Below, piece by piece: positions 26,305 through 34,907 of a stretch of DNA of 64,000 nt. Under the pieces are notes generated by a model, which saw only the letters and a list, made by a program, of their open reading frames with translations, made no database searches and was not told the DNA's origin. Each line of letters starts with the position of its first letter. The first letter of the stretch is position 1. The position numbers were made by a program, and so were the translations under genes. The DNA is taken from the NCBI GenBank assembly GCA_949425635.1, contig CASPWD010000004.1:123175-187174 (forward strand). Reading direction: 5' to 3'. Source of the DNA: an uncultured Bacilli bacterium (GTDB lineage: Bacteria; Bacillota_I; Bacilli_A; RF39; UBA660).

Positions 26305-26388
26305 TGCTTCAAGGAAGAAAATCCGCTGGAATATTAAAAATCTATGATTTTTGGGTAAGTAAATATAGAAACGAAAGGATGTATAATT
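26305..26388 (+). promoter_or_regulatory. 5' leader of rplS (possible L19 leader element)
   Basis: About 84 nt between the predicted transcription start and ATG. It includes GGAAGAAAATCCGCTGGAA and an AAAAATC/GATTTTT hairpin (near 26335-26355) ahead of the AACGAAAGGATG ribosome-binding region. L19 leader RNAs are known in Bacillota. I cannot confirm the match by eye, only that the leader is GC-richer and structured. Confidence 0.35.
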
Positions 26389-26730
26389 ATGGCTAATTTA
26401 GTAGACAAAATTAATGAGAAGCATGTAAGAAAAGACATTCCTGAATTCCGTGTTGGAGATACTGTTAGAGTTGACGTATGGGTAAAAGAAGGTAAAAAAG
26501 AAAGAATCCAAGCTTTTGAAGGACTTGTAGTTGCTAAAAAAGGTGGAAGTGTTTCTGAAACTTTCTCAGTACGTAAAAAATCTTATGGTATTGGTGTAAC
26601 AAGAGTATTCCCAGTTAACTCACCAGCTATTGATAAAATAGTAGTAGTTAAGAAGGGTATGGTAAGAAGAGCTAAACTTAACTTCTTAAAAGGAATGAAA
26701 AAAGAATACAAAGTTAAAGAAAGAAATTAA
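26389..26730 (+). CDS. rplS: 50S ribosomal protein L19
   Basis: A 113-residue L19 of normal length; FRVGDTVRVDVWVKEGKKERIQAFEG and the SFSVRKKSYGIGVTRVFPVNSP-type block (here TFSVRKKSYGIGVTRVFP) are highly conserved. L19 sits at the 30S-50S interface. In most Bacilli it follows rpsP-khpA-rimM-trmD; here it stands alone with its own promoter, leader and terminator, while rpsP-khpA is 8 kb downstream, so the ancestral operon has been split. Confidence 0.97.
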   Translation: MANLVDKINEKHVRKDIPEFRVGDTVRVDVWVKEGKKERIQAFEGLVVAKKGGSVSETFSVRKKSYGIGVTRVFPVNSPAIDKIVVVKKGMVRRAKLNFLKGMKKEYKVKERN

Positions 26731-26740
26731 TTTAACTAAC

Positions 26741-26766
26741 AAAGGTAGCATAGCTATCTTTTTTCT
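26741..26766 (+). terminator. rplS terminator
   Basis: AAAGGTAGC/GCTATCTTT stem (one G-U), short loop, T run. Confidence 0.8.
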
Positions 26767-26820
26767 TTGGTAAACTTAATGTCTTTTAAAGTTTTTAATG
26801 ATTCAGAAAAGTTAGTGACA

Positions 26821-26829
26821 TGGTATAAT
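26821..26829 (+). promoter_or_regulatory. Extended -10 promoter of cca-dnaD-nth
   Basis: TGGTATAAT, 22 nt upstream of the cca ATG. Confidence 0.55.
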
Positions 26830-26851
26830 GAATATGAGAGGATAGATGTAA

Positions 26852-27967
26852 ATGAACGTAGTCAATGTATTAGAAAGAATCGAAGAAAATGGTTTTGAAG
26901 CATATATTGTGGGAGGATATGTTAGAGATTATGTATTAGGTATAGATTCTGGAGATATTGACATTTGTACTAATGCAAGAGTTAAAGAATTATTAGATAT
27001 ATTTGATGATATAAATTGTACAAGTAATGAGTATGGAGCTGTTAAAATAATTACTAATGAGCTTAGAATAGATATAACTACATATAGAAGAGATTTAAAA
27101 TATAATGGAAGTAGAAGAAGTGTAGAAATTGAATATGTTGATAATTTGCTAGATGATATAAATAGAAGAGACTTTACAATGAATACTTTATGTATGAATA
27201 AAGAAGGAAATATAATCGATATTTTAAATGGTAAGAAAGATATAGAGAATAAAATTATAAGATGTGTTGGGAATATAAATGATCGTTTAAATGAAGATCC
27301 ACTTAGAATGCTTAGGGCAGTGAGATTTGCAACAGTACTAGAATTTAAAATAGAAGAAGATTTATACCAAGAATTAAAAAATAATAAAGAATTGATAAAT
27401 CAATTATCAAGAGAAAGAATAAAAGAAGAATTAACTAAGATACTAGTAAGTCGTAATGCATTAAAAGGACTTGCTATGTTAAGAGATTTAGGCTTTTTGT
27501 CTGTTATTGGGATAGATTACGATGAAACGTTAGTCCAAGTTAGTGATATTTGTGGAATGTATAGTCAGTTAAAAATAATAAAAGAATTTCCTTTTTCAAA
27601 GGAAGAAAAAGAGAATATAAAAAATCTCCAAAGTATCTTAAATTATGGTATGATAGATGAAAATATTTTATTTACATATGGCCTTTATATATCTATTGTT
27701 GCTGGAAGTATTATAGGGGTTGATAAAGAATATATTAGTAGTTTAGATAAGAATCTTCCTATTAGAAGGATTAAAGATATAAAGATAACTAGTGAAGAAA
27801 TATGTGAAGTATTAAGTATTAAACCTAATAAGATCATTCATTTTGTATATGAAGAATTGAAAGATTTGATACTAAAAAAAGAGTTGGTAAATGATAATAT
27901 TTCTATTAGAGAATATTTAGTTAATAATAGAGAGAAGTGGATATTAAATGAAGGAGAAATTAAATAA
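26852..27967 (+). CDS. cca: CCA tRNA nucleotidyltransferase
   Basis: A 371-residue class II CCA-adding enzyme. YIVGGYVRDYVLGIDSGDID holds the GG and the DxD metal ligands, RRDFTMNTL is the following motif, and NDRLNEDPLRMLRAVRFA is motif D/E. It adds or repairs the 3' CCA of tRNAs. There is no HD domain, as usual in Bacillota. First of three overlapping genes with dnaD and nth (20-bp overlap with dnaD). In B. subtilis cca and dnaD-nth lie in related neighbourhoods, so the linkage is plausible ancestry. Confidence 0.92.
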   Translation: MNVVNVLERIEENGFEAYIVGGYVRDYVLGIDSGDIDICTNARVKELLDIFDDINCTSNEYGAVKIITNELRIDITTYRRDLKYNGSRRSVEIEYVDNLLDDINRRDFTMNTLCMNKEGNIIDILNGKKDIENKIIRCVGNINDRLNEDPLRMLRAVRFATVLEFKIEEDLYQELKNNKELINQLSRERIKEELTKILVSRNALKGLAMLRDLGFLSVIGIDYDETLVQVSDICGMYSQLKIIKEFPFSKEEKENIKNLQSILNYGMIDENILFTYGLYISIVAGSIIGVDKEYISSLDKNLPIRRIKDIKITSEEICEVLSIKPNKIIHFVYEELKDLILKKELVNDNISIREYLVNNREKWILNEGEIK

Positions 27968-28607
27968 ATTATTATCTTCTAAAAAGTTAGTTGTAAATGA
28001 TTATTTAATTAAGGTGGCTTTAGGAAAGAAACTAAATTTAAATGAATTTTTAGTACTAATGTTTTTTGATAATAATTTTAATGGTATTTTTGATATTGAC
28101 TTGGTTAGTCAAACTATTGGACTAAGTATGAATGATACAATGGAAGCTTTTAATAGTTTGATGTTAAAAGGACTTGTTAGTTTAGAAAGTGTTAAAGATA
28201 TAGAACAAAGAATGAATGAGATTGTTAAGCTAAATGGTGTTTACGAATATGTTATAGATAATATGGAAGAGGAAGTAGAAGTTCAAGTTCAAGAAGATAT
28301 TTTTAAAACGTTTGAAAAAGAGTTGGGTAGAACTTTGTCACCAATGGAGTTAGAATTTATCAATGCTTGGGTGATGAGTGGAACTCCAGAAGAACTTATT
28401 CTAGGAGCCTTAAGAGAAGCCGTATATAATGGGGTTAGACAGTTTAGATATATAGATAAGATTATATATGAGTGGGGTAAAAAAGGATTTAGGACGATGG
28501 ATGATGTTAGAGAACATTTAAAAAATCGTAGAGAAGAAAAGAATAAAGATAAGGTTATTAGTAAAAAAGAACAAGAAATTTCAGATTTTGATTGGTTGGA
28601 TGCTTAA
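27948..28607 (+). CDS. dnaD: DnaD domain replication initiation protein
   Basis: A 219-residue DnaD. The N-terminal winged-helix domain (about 1-95) and the C-terminal DnaB_2/DnaD domain (about 105-180, FEKELGRTLSPMELEFINAW ... YIDKIIYEW) are both present. DnaD loads with DnaA and helps recruit the DnaC-DnaI helicase complex at oriC and during restart. It overlaps cca by 20 bases and shares one base with nth, so the three are translationally linked. Confidence 0.9.
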   Translation: MKEKLNKLLSSKKLVVNDYLIKVALGKKLNLNEFLVLMFFDNNFNGIFDIDLVSQTIGLSMNDTMEAFNSLMLKGLVSLESVKDIEQRMNEIVKLNGVYEYVIDNMEEEVEVQVQEDIFKTFEKELGRTLSPMELEFINAWVMSGTPEELILGALREAVYNGVRQFRYIDKIIYEWGKKGFRTMDDVREHLKNRREEKNKDKVISKKEQEISDFDWLDA

Positions 28608-29236
28608 TGAAAATTAATAATTTTAATGAAAAGTTAGATAAGATGATACCTGATGCTAAATGTGAACTTAATTATAATAGAGATTATGAATTGGTTATAG
28701 CAACAGTTTTATCTGCACAATGTACTGATAAGAGAGTTAATGAAGTAACTAAGGTGCTTTTTGGTAATTATGATATTTATGGATTGGCAAAAGCAAATAA
28801 AAAGGATATAGAGAATATTATTAGAAGTTGTGGTAGTTATACAAAAAAGTCATCTTATATAATAGATATAGCTAATTCTTTAATAGAAAATTATAATGGA
28901 GTCGTTCCTAATAATAGGGAATATCTAGAAAGTTTACCTGGTGTTGGGAGAAAGACAGCGAATGTTGTTTTATCTAATTTGTTTAATGTACCAGCGATAG
29001 CTGTTGATACACATGTTGAAAGAGTTAGTAAAAGATTAAAGATAGCTCGTAAGATGGATTCTGTTCTTACAGTTGAAAAGAAATTACAAAAAATAATTCC
29101 AATTGATTTGTGGAGCAAAAGTCATCATCAGATGGTATTGTTTGGCCGATATATTTGTAAAGCAAGAGGTCCTTTGTGTGATAAATGTTCGTTCTATGAT
29201 GATTGCACAAGTAAAGATAAGAAAGTCATAAAATAG
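28607..29236 (+). CDS. nth: Endonuclease III (DNA glycosylase/AP lyase)
   Basis: A 209-residue HhH-GPD glycosylase. The helix-hairpin-helix LPGVGRKTANVV contains the catalytic lysine, VDTHVERVSKRL the catalytic aspartate, and the C-terminal CKARGPLCDKCSFYDDC provides the Cx6Cx2Cx5C ligands of the 4Fe-4S cluster. It removes oxidised pyrimidines. The start is taken at ATG 28607 (taATG overlap with dnaD) rather than the TTG at 28592. The dnaD-nth pair is conserved in Bacilli. Confidence 0.95.
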   Translation: MKINNFNEKLDKMIPDAKCELNYNRDYELVIATVLSAQCTDKRVNEVTKVLFGNYDIYGLAKANKKDIENIIRSCGSYTKKSSYIIDIANSLIENYNGVVPNNREYLESLPGVGRKTANVVLSNLFNVPAIAVDTHVERVSKRLKIARKMDSVLTVEKKLQKIIPIDLWSKSHHQMVLFGRYICKARGPLCDKCSFYDDCTSKDKKVIK

Positions 29237-29247
29237 GCTTTCTTTTT
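29221..29247 (+). terminator. Terminator of cca-dnaD-nth
   Basis: GAAAGTC/GGCTTTC stem containing the nth stop codon, then five T. Confidence 0.7.
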
Positions 29248-29292
29248 GTATGTTTTTATTTATTTGGTTAACACTAATATTGGGTGATTATG

Positions 29293-29721
29293 ATGGATAA
29301 GGAAACAGAATTTTTAGAATATATTTATCAAAATGCTAAGATGGGAATAATAGGAATTGATAATATAAAAGGAAGTATAAATGATGGTGAATTATTAAGT
29401 ACAATAAAAGAGCAAGAAAAAGATTATTATAATATTTGTAATAAGGCAACAAGTATGTTATTAGAACGTGATCAATGTGTGAAAGATGTAAGTGGTATAG
29501 CAAAAGTTATGACTTATATTGATGCTAAAATGAATACGAAAGATGAAACTTGTAATAATACAATTGCTAAAATGATGATAAAGGGAAGTAATAAAGGGAT
29601 TATAGAAATTCAAGAAAAGTTAAATAATTATAAGGATGTAGATAGAAGTATTACAAAATTAGCTAAGGAATTACTCAATATTGAAAAAAGGAATTTGGAT
29701 AATTTAAAAAAATATTTATAA
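29293..29721 (+). CDS. Uncharacterised helical (ferritin-like?) protein
   Basis: A 142-residue all-helical protein: two long amphipathic helices (EFLEYIYQNAKMGIIGID..., KEQEKDYYNICNKATSMLLE) and two more after MIKGSNKGIIEI. Small clostridial proteins with the pattern yi.qNa.MG...i are similar and are sometimes grouped with ferritin-like four-helix bundles, but no metal-binding ExxH set is obvious. Start chosen at ATG 29293, 6 nt after GGGTG; GTG 29284 and ATG 29290 are alternatives. Monocistronic. Function unknown. Confidence 0.5.
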   Translation: MDKETEFLEYIYQNAKMGIIGIDNIKGSINDGELLSTIKEQEKDYYNICNKATSMLLERDQCVKDVSGIAKVMTYIDAKMNTKDETCNNTIAKMMIKGSNKGIIEIQEKLNNYKDVDRSITKLAKELLNIEKRNLDNLKKYL

Positions 29722-29726
29722 AAAAT

Positions 29727-29762
29727 AAAGAAGATACTTGGATTGTTATTCGTATCTTCTTT
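29727..29762. terminator. Bidirectional terminator between convergent genes
   Basis: AAAGAAGATAC/GTATCTTCTTT stem with a 14-nt loop, serving the helical protein (+) and the HIT gene (-). Confidence 0.8.
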
Positions 29763-29773
29763 TTAGTTTGTTA

Positions 29774-30139
29774 CTATTTTAGTATTTCATAAATTTCGTC
29801 AACTGACTTTTCTTTCTTGTGTATATGATAGTTTGGTAGGAGATGTAAGTGGAAGTGTTTTACTTCTTGAGCATCTCCATAGTTAACTGTAAGAGTTAAA
29901 CCTTTAGAGTCTAATTTTGTCATAAGTTCTTTAGTTAATTTGTTTGCTATATTATAAATATGTGTTACGATTTCTTCACTTAAAACTGTAAAGTCTTCAT
30001 AATGTTCTTTTGGGATGATTAGAACATGTCCATCAACGACTGGATTTATATCCATGAAAGCTAGGACTTTATCATCTTCGTAGATTTTTTTAGAAGGAAT
30101 TTCTCCTTTTATTATTTTACAAAATATACATTCATTCAT
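29774..30139 (-). CDS. HIT family hydrolase (HinT-like)
   Basis: A 121-residue histidine-triad protein with NECIFCKIIKGEIPSKKIYED at the N-terminus and the HFHLHLLP triad (HxHxH). HinT-type enzymes hydrolyse adenosine phosphoramidates and related AMP conjugates. The start is ATG 30139, with AGGTGAT 5 nt upstream; the GTG at 30148 is part of that site. Confidence 0.9.
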   Translation of the reverse strand: MNECIFCKIIKGEIPSKKIYEDDKVLAFMDINPVVDGHVLIIPKEHYEDFTVLSEEIVTHIYNIANKLTKELMTKLDSKGLTLTVNYGDAQEVKHFHLHLLPNYHIHKKEKSVDEIYEILK

Positions 30140-30217
30140 TTTTATCACCTAATAAAATGGTATCAAAAAATAATAAAAAGGTAAATGTTTATTGATAATA
30201 TTTATTTTTCTAGACAT

Positions 30218-30245
30218 TGAATAAAATGATAAAATATACTATAAT
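30218..30245 (+). promoter_or_regulatory. Promoter of cadherin-like surface protein gene
   Basis: TTGAAT, 16-nt spacer, TATAAT, 26 nt upstream of the ATG at 30272. Confidence 0.55.
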
Positions 30246-30271
30246 TAGAACAGAATAGAGGGATTTTAGTG

Positions 30272-32167
30272 ATGAGTATTAAAAGATATATATTTATGTT
30301 TATAACTTTATTTGTTTTATTCCCTGCTTTAATTAATGCTGCAACAGAGTTGGGTGCTTCAACACAGAGCCCAGTTGTTGGTACTAGTTTTTATGTTCAA
30401 TTAGACTTGAATTATGAACCATTAACAATAAGAGATTTACATGTTGTAATTGAGTATGATAAGAGCTACCTTGAATTAGAAGGTGTGAGATGGCTTCAAA
30501 GTGCTGGAACATATAGAGATGAGAATGGTAGAATTTATATCGATAAAGAAGAGGGCAATGATTGGAGAAGCGGAGCTGCGATGCAGCTTAAATTTAAGCC
30601 TTTAATAGATGGTACTTCAAGAGTAGAAATAAGAAGAAATGGAGATTCACATTATTCTAATGGAGATGTTATAGGTCAATCTTTTGCTCCTGTTTCTATA
30701 AGTGCTGTTAAACCTAGTTCTTCAACATTAATAGGAAGTCTTTATGTTAAAGGGTATACAATGTTACCAACTTTTAGTAAGACAACCTATGAATATAATT
30801 TGACCGTTCCTTCTGATGTTACACAAGTTGAAGTTGTTGCAACTAAATCAGATAGTCGTCAAACTATAACAGGAGCGGGACGAAAAGATTTGGTTTATGG
30901 AAATAATAGGGTACGTGTTGTTGTTACTGCTCAAGATGGATCATCTCGTACCTATCAAATAATGATTAATAGGACTGATAATAGAACTGGTGATACAACA
31001 TTAAAAAGTTTAAATATTACTAATACTTCATTACAATATGAAAGTGGTAAAACAGTTTATGAAACAACTGTAGGTAGAAGTGTTGATAGTGTTTTAATAA
31101 ATGCTCTTACGACTGACCCGAATGCAACTTTAATTGGAACAGGTGAGAGAAAATTAGAAATTGGTCAAAATAAATTTACTTTAACAGTCACATCTTCTGG
31201 TGGAAAAAGTCAAGATTATACCATTATAATAAATCGATCAACAGAAGAAATAGATGTTGTTAGTGAAAGTAGTAAATTAAGTAGTTTAATAGTTAATAAT
31301 TTAAGTTTGGATTTGTCTGGTGATAAAGATAGATGGCTATTTGGAGTTACTAGTGATTATAGTAAACTTAATATAGAAGCTACTACGATAAGTCCTACGG
31401 CAAAAGTTGAGATACTAGGTAATGAAAATTTAAAAGAAGGAATAAACGTTATAACAATTAAGGTTACGGAAACGAAAGGTTTAGAAGAAAACTATGATCC
31501 TGAAGAAATTGAAGATGATCCAAATCGTGTTACAGTTTATTCAATTATTGTAAATAAAAATGTAAGTAATGCAACGACAGTTAGAGATTTAGATGATTTA
31601 CAATACACAGGAAATATAATTTATAATACAACTAATAATACGAATAACTTAATCCCTAGTACAGTAATAAAAATGTTAAAAGATAATAAATCTAAATTAT
31701 ATTATAATGTTGTTAATATATATAATGGTTTACTTTATCAAGCTATTTTAGAAAATAATTTACCTGATGGAAGTGTCGATGCAACTTTTAAAAGGATAGC
31801 AGAAAGTCCTTTAACTTATCAAACTAGTTTGCCTAAAGATACAATTGTTACAATTAATTTAGAAGAATATTTTGCAGATGGAACAGCTGTTAAAATTTAT
31901 ACTTATAATGAGGGCGAGGAATACAAGTTACTTACTGATGGTATTTCTATGAAGAATGGTTATATTACTTTTACAACAAATGGAGATACAAATTATGTTT
32001 TTACAACTGTTAGTTTGGTAAGAGAAATGACACCTTTTGAAAAGTTTATAAATAAATATAAGAATATTTTCTTAGGTGGAATGGGAGTATTAATTCTTGT
32101 AGGATTAGGAATTTATATTATAAATAAAATGAAGAATAAAAAAGAGAAAAATGAGCCATTATATTAA
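30272..32167 (+). CDS. Secreted, membrane-anchored protein with cadherin-like beta-sandwich repeats
   Basis: A 631-residue protein. The signal peptide (about 1-24, ending INA) is followed by a cohesin-like segment (about 25-145), then three cadherin-like (PF12733-type) repeats marked by L..L.v.g....F.....Y...V........v.a...d....i.G.G and ending in dG....Y.I.I.R (near 150-235, 245-330, 335-430). After a further ~150-residue region there is a membrane helix near 598-620 and a basic tail. No LPxTG-like motif is present, so it is held by the C-terminal helix. Adhesion or carbohydrate binding is family-based inference. AGAGGGA precedes ATG 30272. Confidence 0.7.
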   Translation: MSIKRYIFMFITLFVLFPALINAATELGASTQSPVVGTSFYVQLDLNYEPLTIRDLHVVIEYDKSYLELEGVRWLQSAGTYRDENGRIYIDKEEGNDWRSGAAMQLKFKPLIDGTSRVEIRRNGDSHYSNGDVIGQSFAPVSISAVKPSSSTLIGSLYVKGYTMLPTFSKTTYEYNLTVPSDVTQVEVVATKSDSRQTITGAGRKDLVYGNNRVRVVVTAQDGSSRTYQIMINRTDNRTGDTTLKSLNITNTSLQYESGKTVYETTVGRSVDSVLINALTTDPNATLIGTGERKLEIGQNKFTLTVTSSGGKSQDYTIIINRSTEEIDVVSESSKLSSLIVNNLSLDLSGDKDRWLFGVTSDYSKLNIEATTISPTAKVEILGNENLKEGINVITIKVTETKGLEENYDPEEIEDDPNRVTVYSIIVNKNVSNATTVRDLDDLQYTGNIIYNTTNNTNNLIPSTVIKMLKDNKSKLYYNVVNIYNGLLYQAILENNLPDGSVDATFKRIAESPLTYQTSLPKDTIVTINLEEYFADGTAVKIYTYNEGEEYKLLTDGISMKNGYITFTTNGDTNYVFTTVSLVREMTPFEKFINKYKNIFLGGMGVLILVGLGIYIINKMKNKKEKNEPLY

Positions 32168-32178
32168 TGGTTTTTTTC
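32156..32178 (+). terminator. Terminator after cadherin-like gene
   Basis: CCATTA/TAATGG stem overlapping the stop codon, TAT loop, seven T. Confidence 0.75.
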
Positions 32179-32233
32179 TTTATATTGTGATATGATTGTT
32201 TCATACTAATTAATGTTATAAAAGGGTGGTTGT

Positions 32234-33667
32234 ATGACAATAGAAGAAGTAATTGAAAAGGTTAAGTCTTATAATCCTGAAGAAGTAGATAATGTTAGAA
32301 AGGCTTATGAGATAGCTTGTTTAGCACATAAGGATCAGAAAAGGGAAAGTGGAGAACCTTATATAATTCATCCTTTAAATGTTGTTATGAATTTAACTGA
32401 GTTTAGAGCTGATGGAGCGTCTTTGTGTGCTGGAATGTTACATGATGTAGTAGAAGATACAGATTATACATTAGAACAAATTGAGGAAATGTTTGGTAGT
32501 GATGTGGCTTTATTAGTTGATGGAGTTACAAAGATTAGTAATTTGCATTTTAATAGTAAAGATGAAGCAACTAATGCTAATATAAGGAGACTTATAAATA
32601 GTTTAAATGATGATGTAAGAATTATAATTATTAAATTGTGTGATAGATTACATAATATGCAGACTTTAGAGTTTAAAGCTCCAGAGAAGAGAATTCGTAG
32701 TGCTAATGAAACTTTAAATATCTTTGTGCCTTTGGCTTATTTTATAGGAGCTTTTAGAATTAAATGCGAATTAGAAGATATTTGTTTGTCTTATTTAGAT
32801 AAAGAAACTTATGACGTTTTAAATGGTAAGATTGAAGATATAGATAAAGATTATGAAACTTGTAGAGAGTTAGCTATTAAGCAAGTTAGTGATGTTTTAA
32901 ATGAAAATGGTATTAAGTTTACTTATCGTATAAAAATATTAAATACATATCATTTGTATTGTAAATTAAATAAAGGATATCGTTTAAATGATATACATGA
33001 TTTAGTTAATTTTAAAATAATTTTAGATGATAATGAGGATCCTTATAGAGTTTTAGGCTTAATTCATAAATTATATACACCTATGAATAATAAGTTTAAG
33101 GATTATATAGCACTGCCTAAGACGAATATGTATCGTTCTTTACATACAACGGTCTTTGGACCGGATAATCATCTGTTACAATTTCAAATAAAAACACAGA
33201 AAATGGATGATATTAATAGTATAGGGCTTGCTGCTTATTGGAAATTTTATGAAGGTGAAGGTAAGCATAGAATGCAGCAAGAGTTAAAACTTAATTACCA
33301 GTTCTTTAATACTTTAAGAGATTTAAATTCAGTTATTACAAGTGATTCAGTATTTTTAGACAGAGTTAAGGAAGAAATATTCTCTAATAATATTTATGTT
33401 TATACTTTAAGAGGAGACATATTTGAGTTGCCAAATAATTCGACGATAATTGATTTTGCTTATAAGATTCATTCTGATATTGGAAATCATTTATATAAGG
33501 CTTATATTAATGGTAAAGAAGTTAAGTTAACACATAAGTTAAATAATAAAGATAGAATTTTACTTATTCAAAAAGAGTCAGCTCATCCACATGAATCGTG
33601 GCTTGATCATGTTGTTACTTCAAGAGCTAAGAGAAAGATAAAAGAATATTTTAAAGAAGAAAAATAA
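32234..33667 (+). CDS. RelA/SpoT homologue, probably hydrolase-only
   Basis: A 477-residue RSH protein. The HD hydrolase domain looks intact: H46 (YIIHPL), H70-D71 and E74-D75 (LHDVVEDT), D137 (KLCDRLHNMQT). The (p)ppGpp synthetase domain keeps R232, K234, D256 and Y300 (TNMYRSLHT), but the glutamate of the LEIQIRT motif is Q316 (LQFQIKT), and the later AE.GVAAHW reads NSIGLAAYW. A TGS domain follows (about 390-455); the zinc-finger and ACT domains of full-length Rel (about 730 residues) are missing. It therefore most likely degrades (p)ppGpp but does not make it. Single gene, GGGTGG ribosome-binding site. Confidence 0.8.
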   Translation: MTIEEVIEKVKSYNPEEVDNVRKAYEIACLAHKDQKRESGEPYIIHPLNVVMNLTEFRADGASLCAGMLHDVVEDTDYTLEQIEEMFGSDVALLVDGVTKISNLHFNSKDEATNANIRRLINSLNDDVRIIIIKLCDRLHNMQTLEFKAPEKRIRSANETLNIFVPLAYFIGAFRIKCELEDICLSYLDKETYDVLNGKIEDIDKDYETCRELAIKQVSDVLNENGIKFTYRIKILNTYHLYCKLNKGYRLNDIHDLVNFKIILDDNEDPYRVLGLIHKLYTPMNNKFKDYIALPKTNMYRSLHTTVFGPDNHLLQFQIKTQKMDDINSIGLAAYWKFYEGEGKHRMQQELKLNYQFFNTLRDLNSVITSDSVFLDRVKEEIFSNNIYVYTLRGDIFELPNNSTIIDFAYKIHSDIGNHLYKAYINGKEVKLTHKLNNKDRILLIQKESAHPHESWLDHVVTSRAKRKIKEYFKEEK

Positions 33668-34213
33668 AACAGTTAATTTAATGAAATGATTTTTATATTA
33701 TTTTATTGATTTGTTTATATACATGTGTTATATTTTATTCATAAAGTAAAGTGGTCGTTTGAAGTTTTTTGCTTCGAATGATAAGTTTGAGTATTGTATT
33801 TTTTGGAAAATTTTTAAAAGAATAATTTAAGTATTAAAAAATTAGAGATTAGATGATTAGTATACTATTGAGACTTTTTATTTTATAATTAATGATTTGA
33901 TAGAAAGTTGATAGATATTATATCGTTTTAGTTTAGTGAGTTTTTTAATACTTTTTTATGTGTTAAAAATTATTATTTATTTTAATCTCTATATTAGTTT
34001 CTTTGTTAAGCGATTTTATTTATACTGATTTTTTATCTATTTGTTATAGAAAAAACATTTAAGCAATTTAAGTAAATGTAGAATACAGGATTAAGAAATT
34101 AATAATAAAACTACAAACTACCAAAATAAATTATCAATACTTTGTTTTGTATTCAGTATTACTTGTAAAATATGCCTTAAGTGTTTTTTTTATGGAAAAA
34201 TGTTTTAAAAATG
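33668..34213. other. Long AT-rich gene-free region with inverted repeat
   Basis: About 550 bases without a credible ORF. A 13-bp inverted repeat AAGTATTAAAAAA/TTTTTTAATACTT lies at 33829-33841 and 33941-33953, with a second pair around ATTAGAGATTA (33841-33851) and TAATCTCTATAT (about 33982-33993). No tRNA, known riboswitch or insertion-sequence end is visible. Confidence 0.4.
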
Positions 34214-34247
34214 AAAAGATGATACAGTTTATTCAGTATCATCTTTT
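34214..34247 (-). terminator. Terminator of cotE-like gene
   Basis: 12-bp stem AAAAGATGATAC/GTATCATCTTTT with a 10-nt loop, overlapping the stop codon, T-rich on the minus strand. Confidence 0.75.
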
Positions 34248-34753
34248 ATATAATCTTCAATTATTTCTTCTTTATTATCTTCATCGTATATGTCATCCCA
34301 TGGTAGTTCGTCTTCTTCAATGGCAATTTTTACTTTACCTTCACCAACTATTTCGACTCCAATTTCTTTTTCGATAGTTAATGTAACGTCGTTGCCGTTA
34401 ATTTTAACATCTTGAACAGTTGGTTGTCTTAAACTTCTAACTATTATTTCATTATCATGATTAAGGGAATCAACATCTTTTACTCTTAAACGCATTAATT
34501 CATCATAGTTAAAATTTCTTGTAGTAACAGCTGTTTTTGAATCCTGATCATAAGAATACCAAACATTAACATCAAATGAACCATTAACTGTTACTTCATT
34601 TTTATTATTTGTACCAGAAAAAGTGTGGTTAATTACCCAGCATCCTAATACTGTATTAGGAGTATTCTCAGGAGTTAAGCTGAAATTTTTTTTAAAAGTT
34701 TTACGTCCTTTTCCTACGATAGTTTTTGTTACTATCTCTTTATAATTAGACAT
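34229..34753 (-). CDS. cotE: Outer spore coat morphogenetic protein CotE homologue
   Basis: A 174-residue protein that follows B. subtilis CotE along its length (from memory of that sequence): MSNYKEIVTKTIVGKGRK against MSEYREIITKAVVAKGRK, LGCWVINH against LGGWIINH, FDVNVWYSY against YDVNVWYSY, and a strongly acidic C-terminal tail. CotE directs outer-coat assembly on the forespore surface. The start is ATG 34753 with GAGGTG upstream; the in-frame GTG at 34762 is part of that site. No other spore gene is recognisable in this window, so either the organism sporulates or the protein has been kept for another role. Confidence 0.85.
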   Translation of the reverse strand: MSNYKEIVTKTIVGKGRKTFKKNFSLTPENTPNTVLGCWVINHTFSGTNNKNEVTVNGSFDVNVWYSYDQDSKTAVTTRNFNYDELMRLRVKDVDSLNHDNEIIVRSLRQPTVQDVKINGNDVTLTIEKEIGVEIVGEGKVKIAIEEDELPWDDIYDEDNKEEIIEDYIKDDTE

Positions 34754-34848
34754 ATTATTCACCTCTAATTTAATGTATGCACGAATTGCGTAAATATTGA
34801 TAAAATAATGCTTTTTTGCTATTATTTAATAGTGTTAACCAAAAAAGG

Positions 34849-34877
34849 TTGACAGCATATAATAAATTTGTTATATT
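34849..34877 (+). promoter_or_regulatory. rpsP-khpA promoter
   Basis: TTGACA, 17-nt spacer, TATATT, 31 nt upstream of the rpsP ATG. Confidence 0.8.
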
Positions 34878-34907
34878 AATATCGCTAAACAAAGGAGGGA
34901 ATCTATT

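Noticed and set aside
34147..34377. A plus-strand ORF of 76 codons
   Set aside because: It runs antisense through the end of the cotE-like gene and its terminator, has no ribosome-binding site, and its protein is a low-complexity L/H/Q pattern typical of shadow frames.
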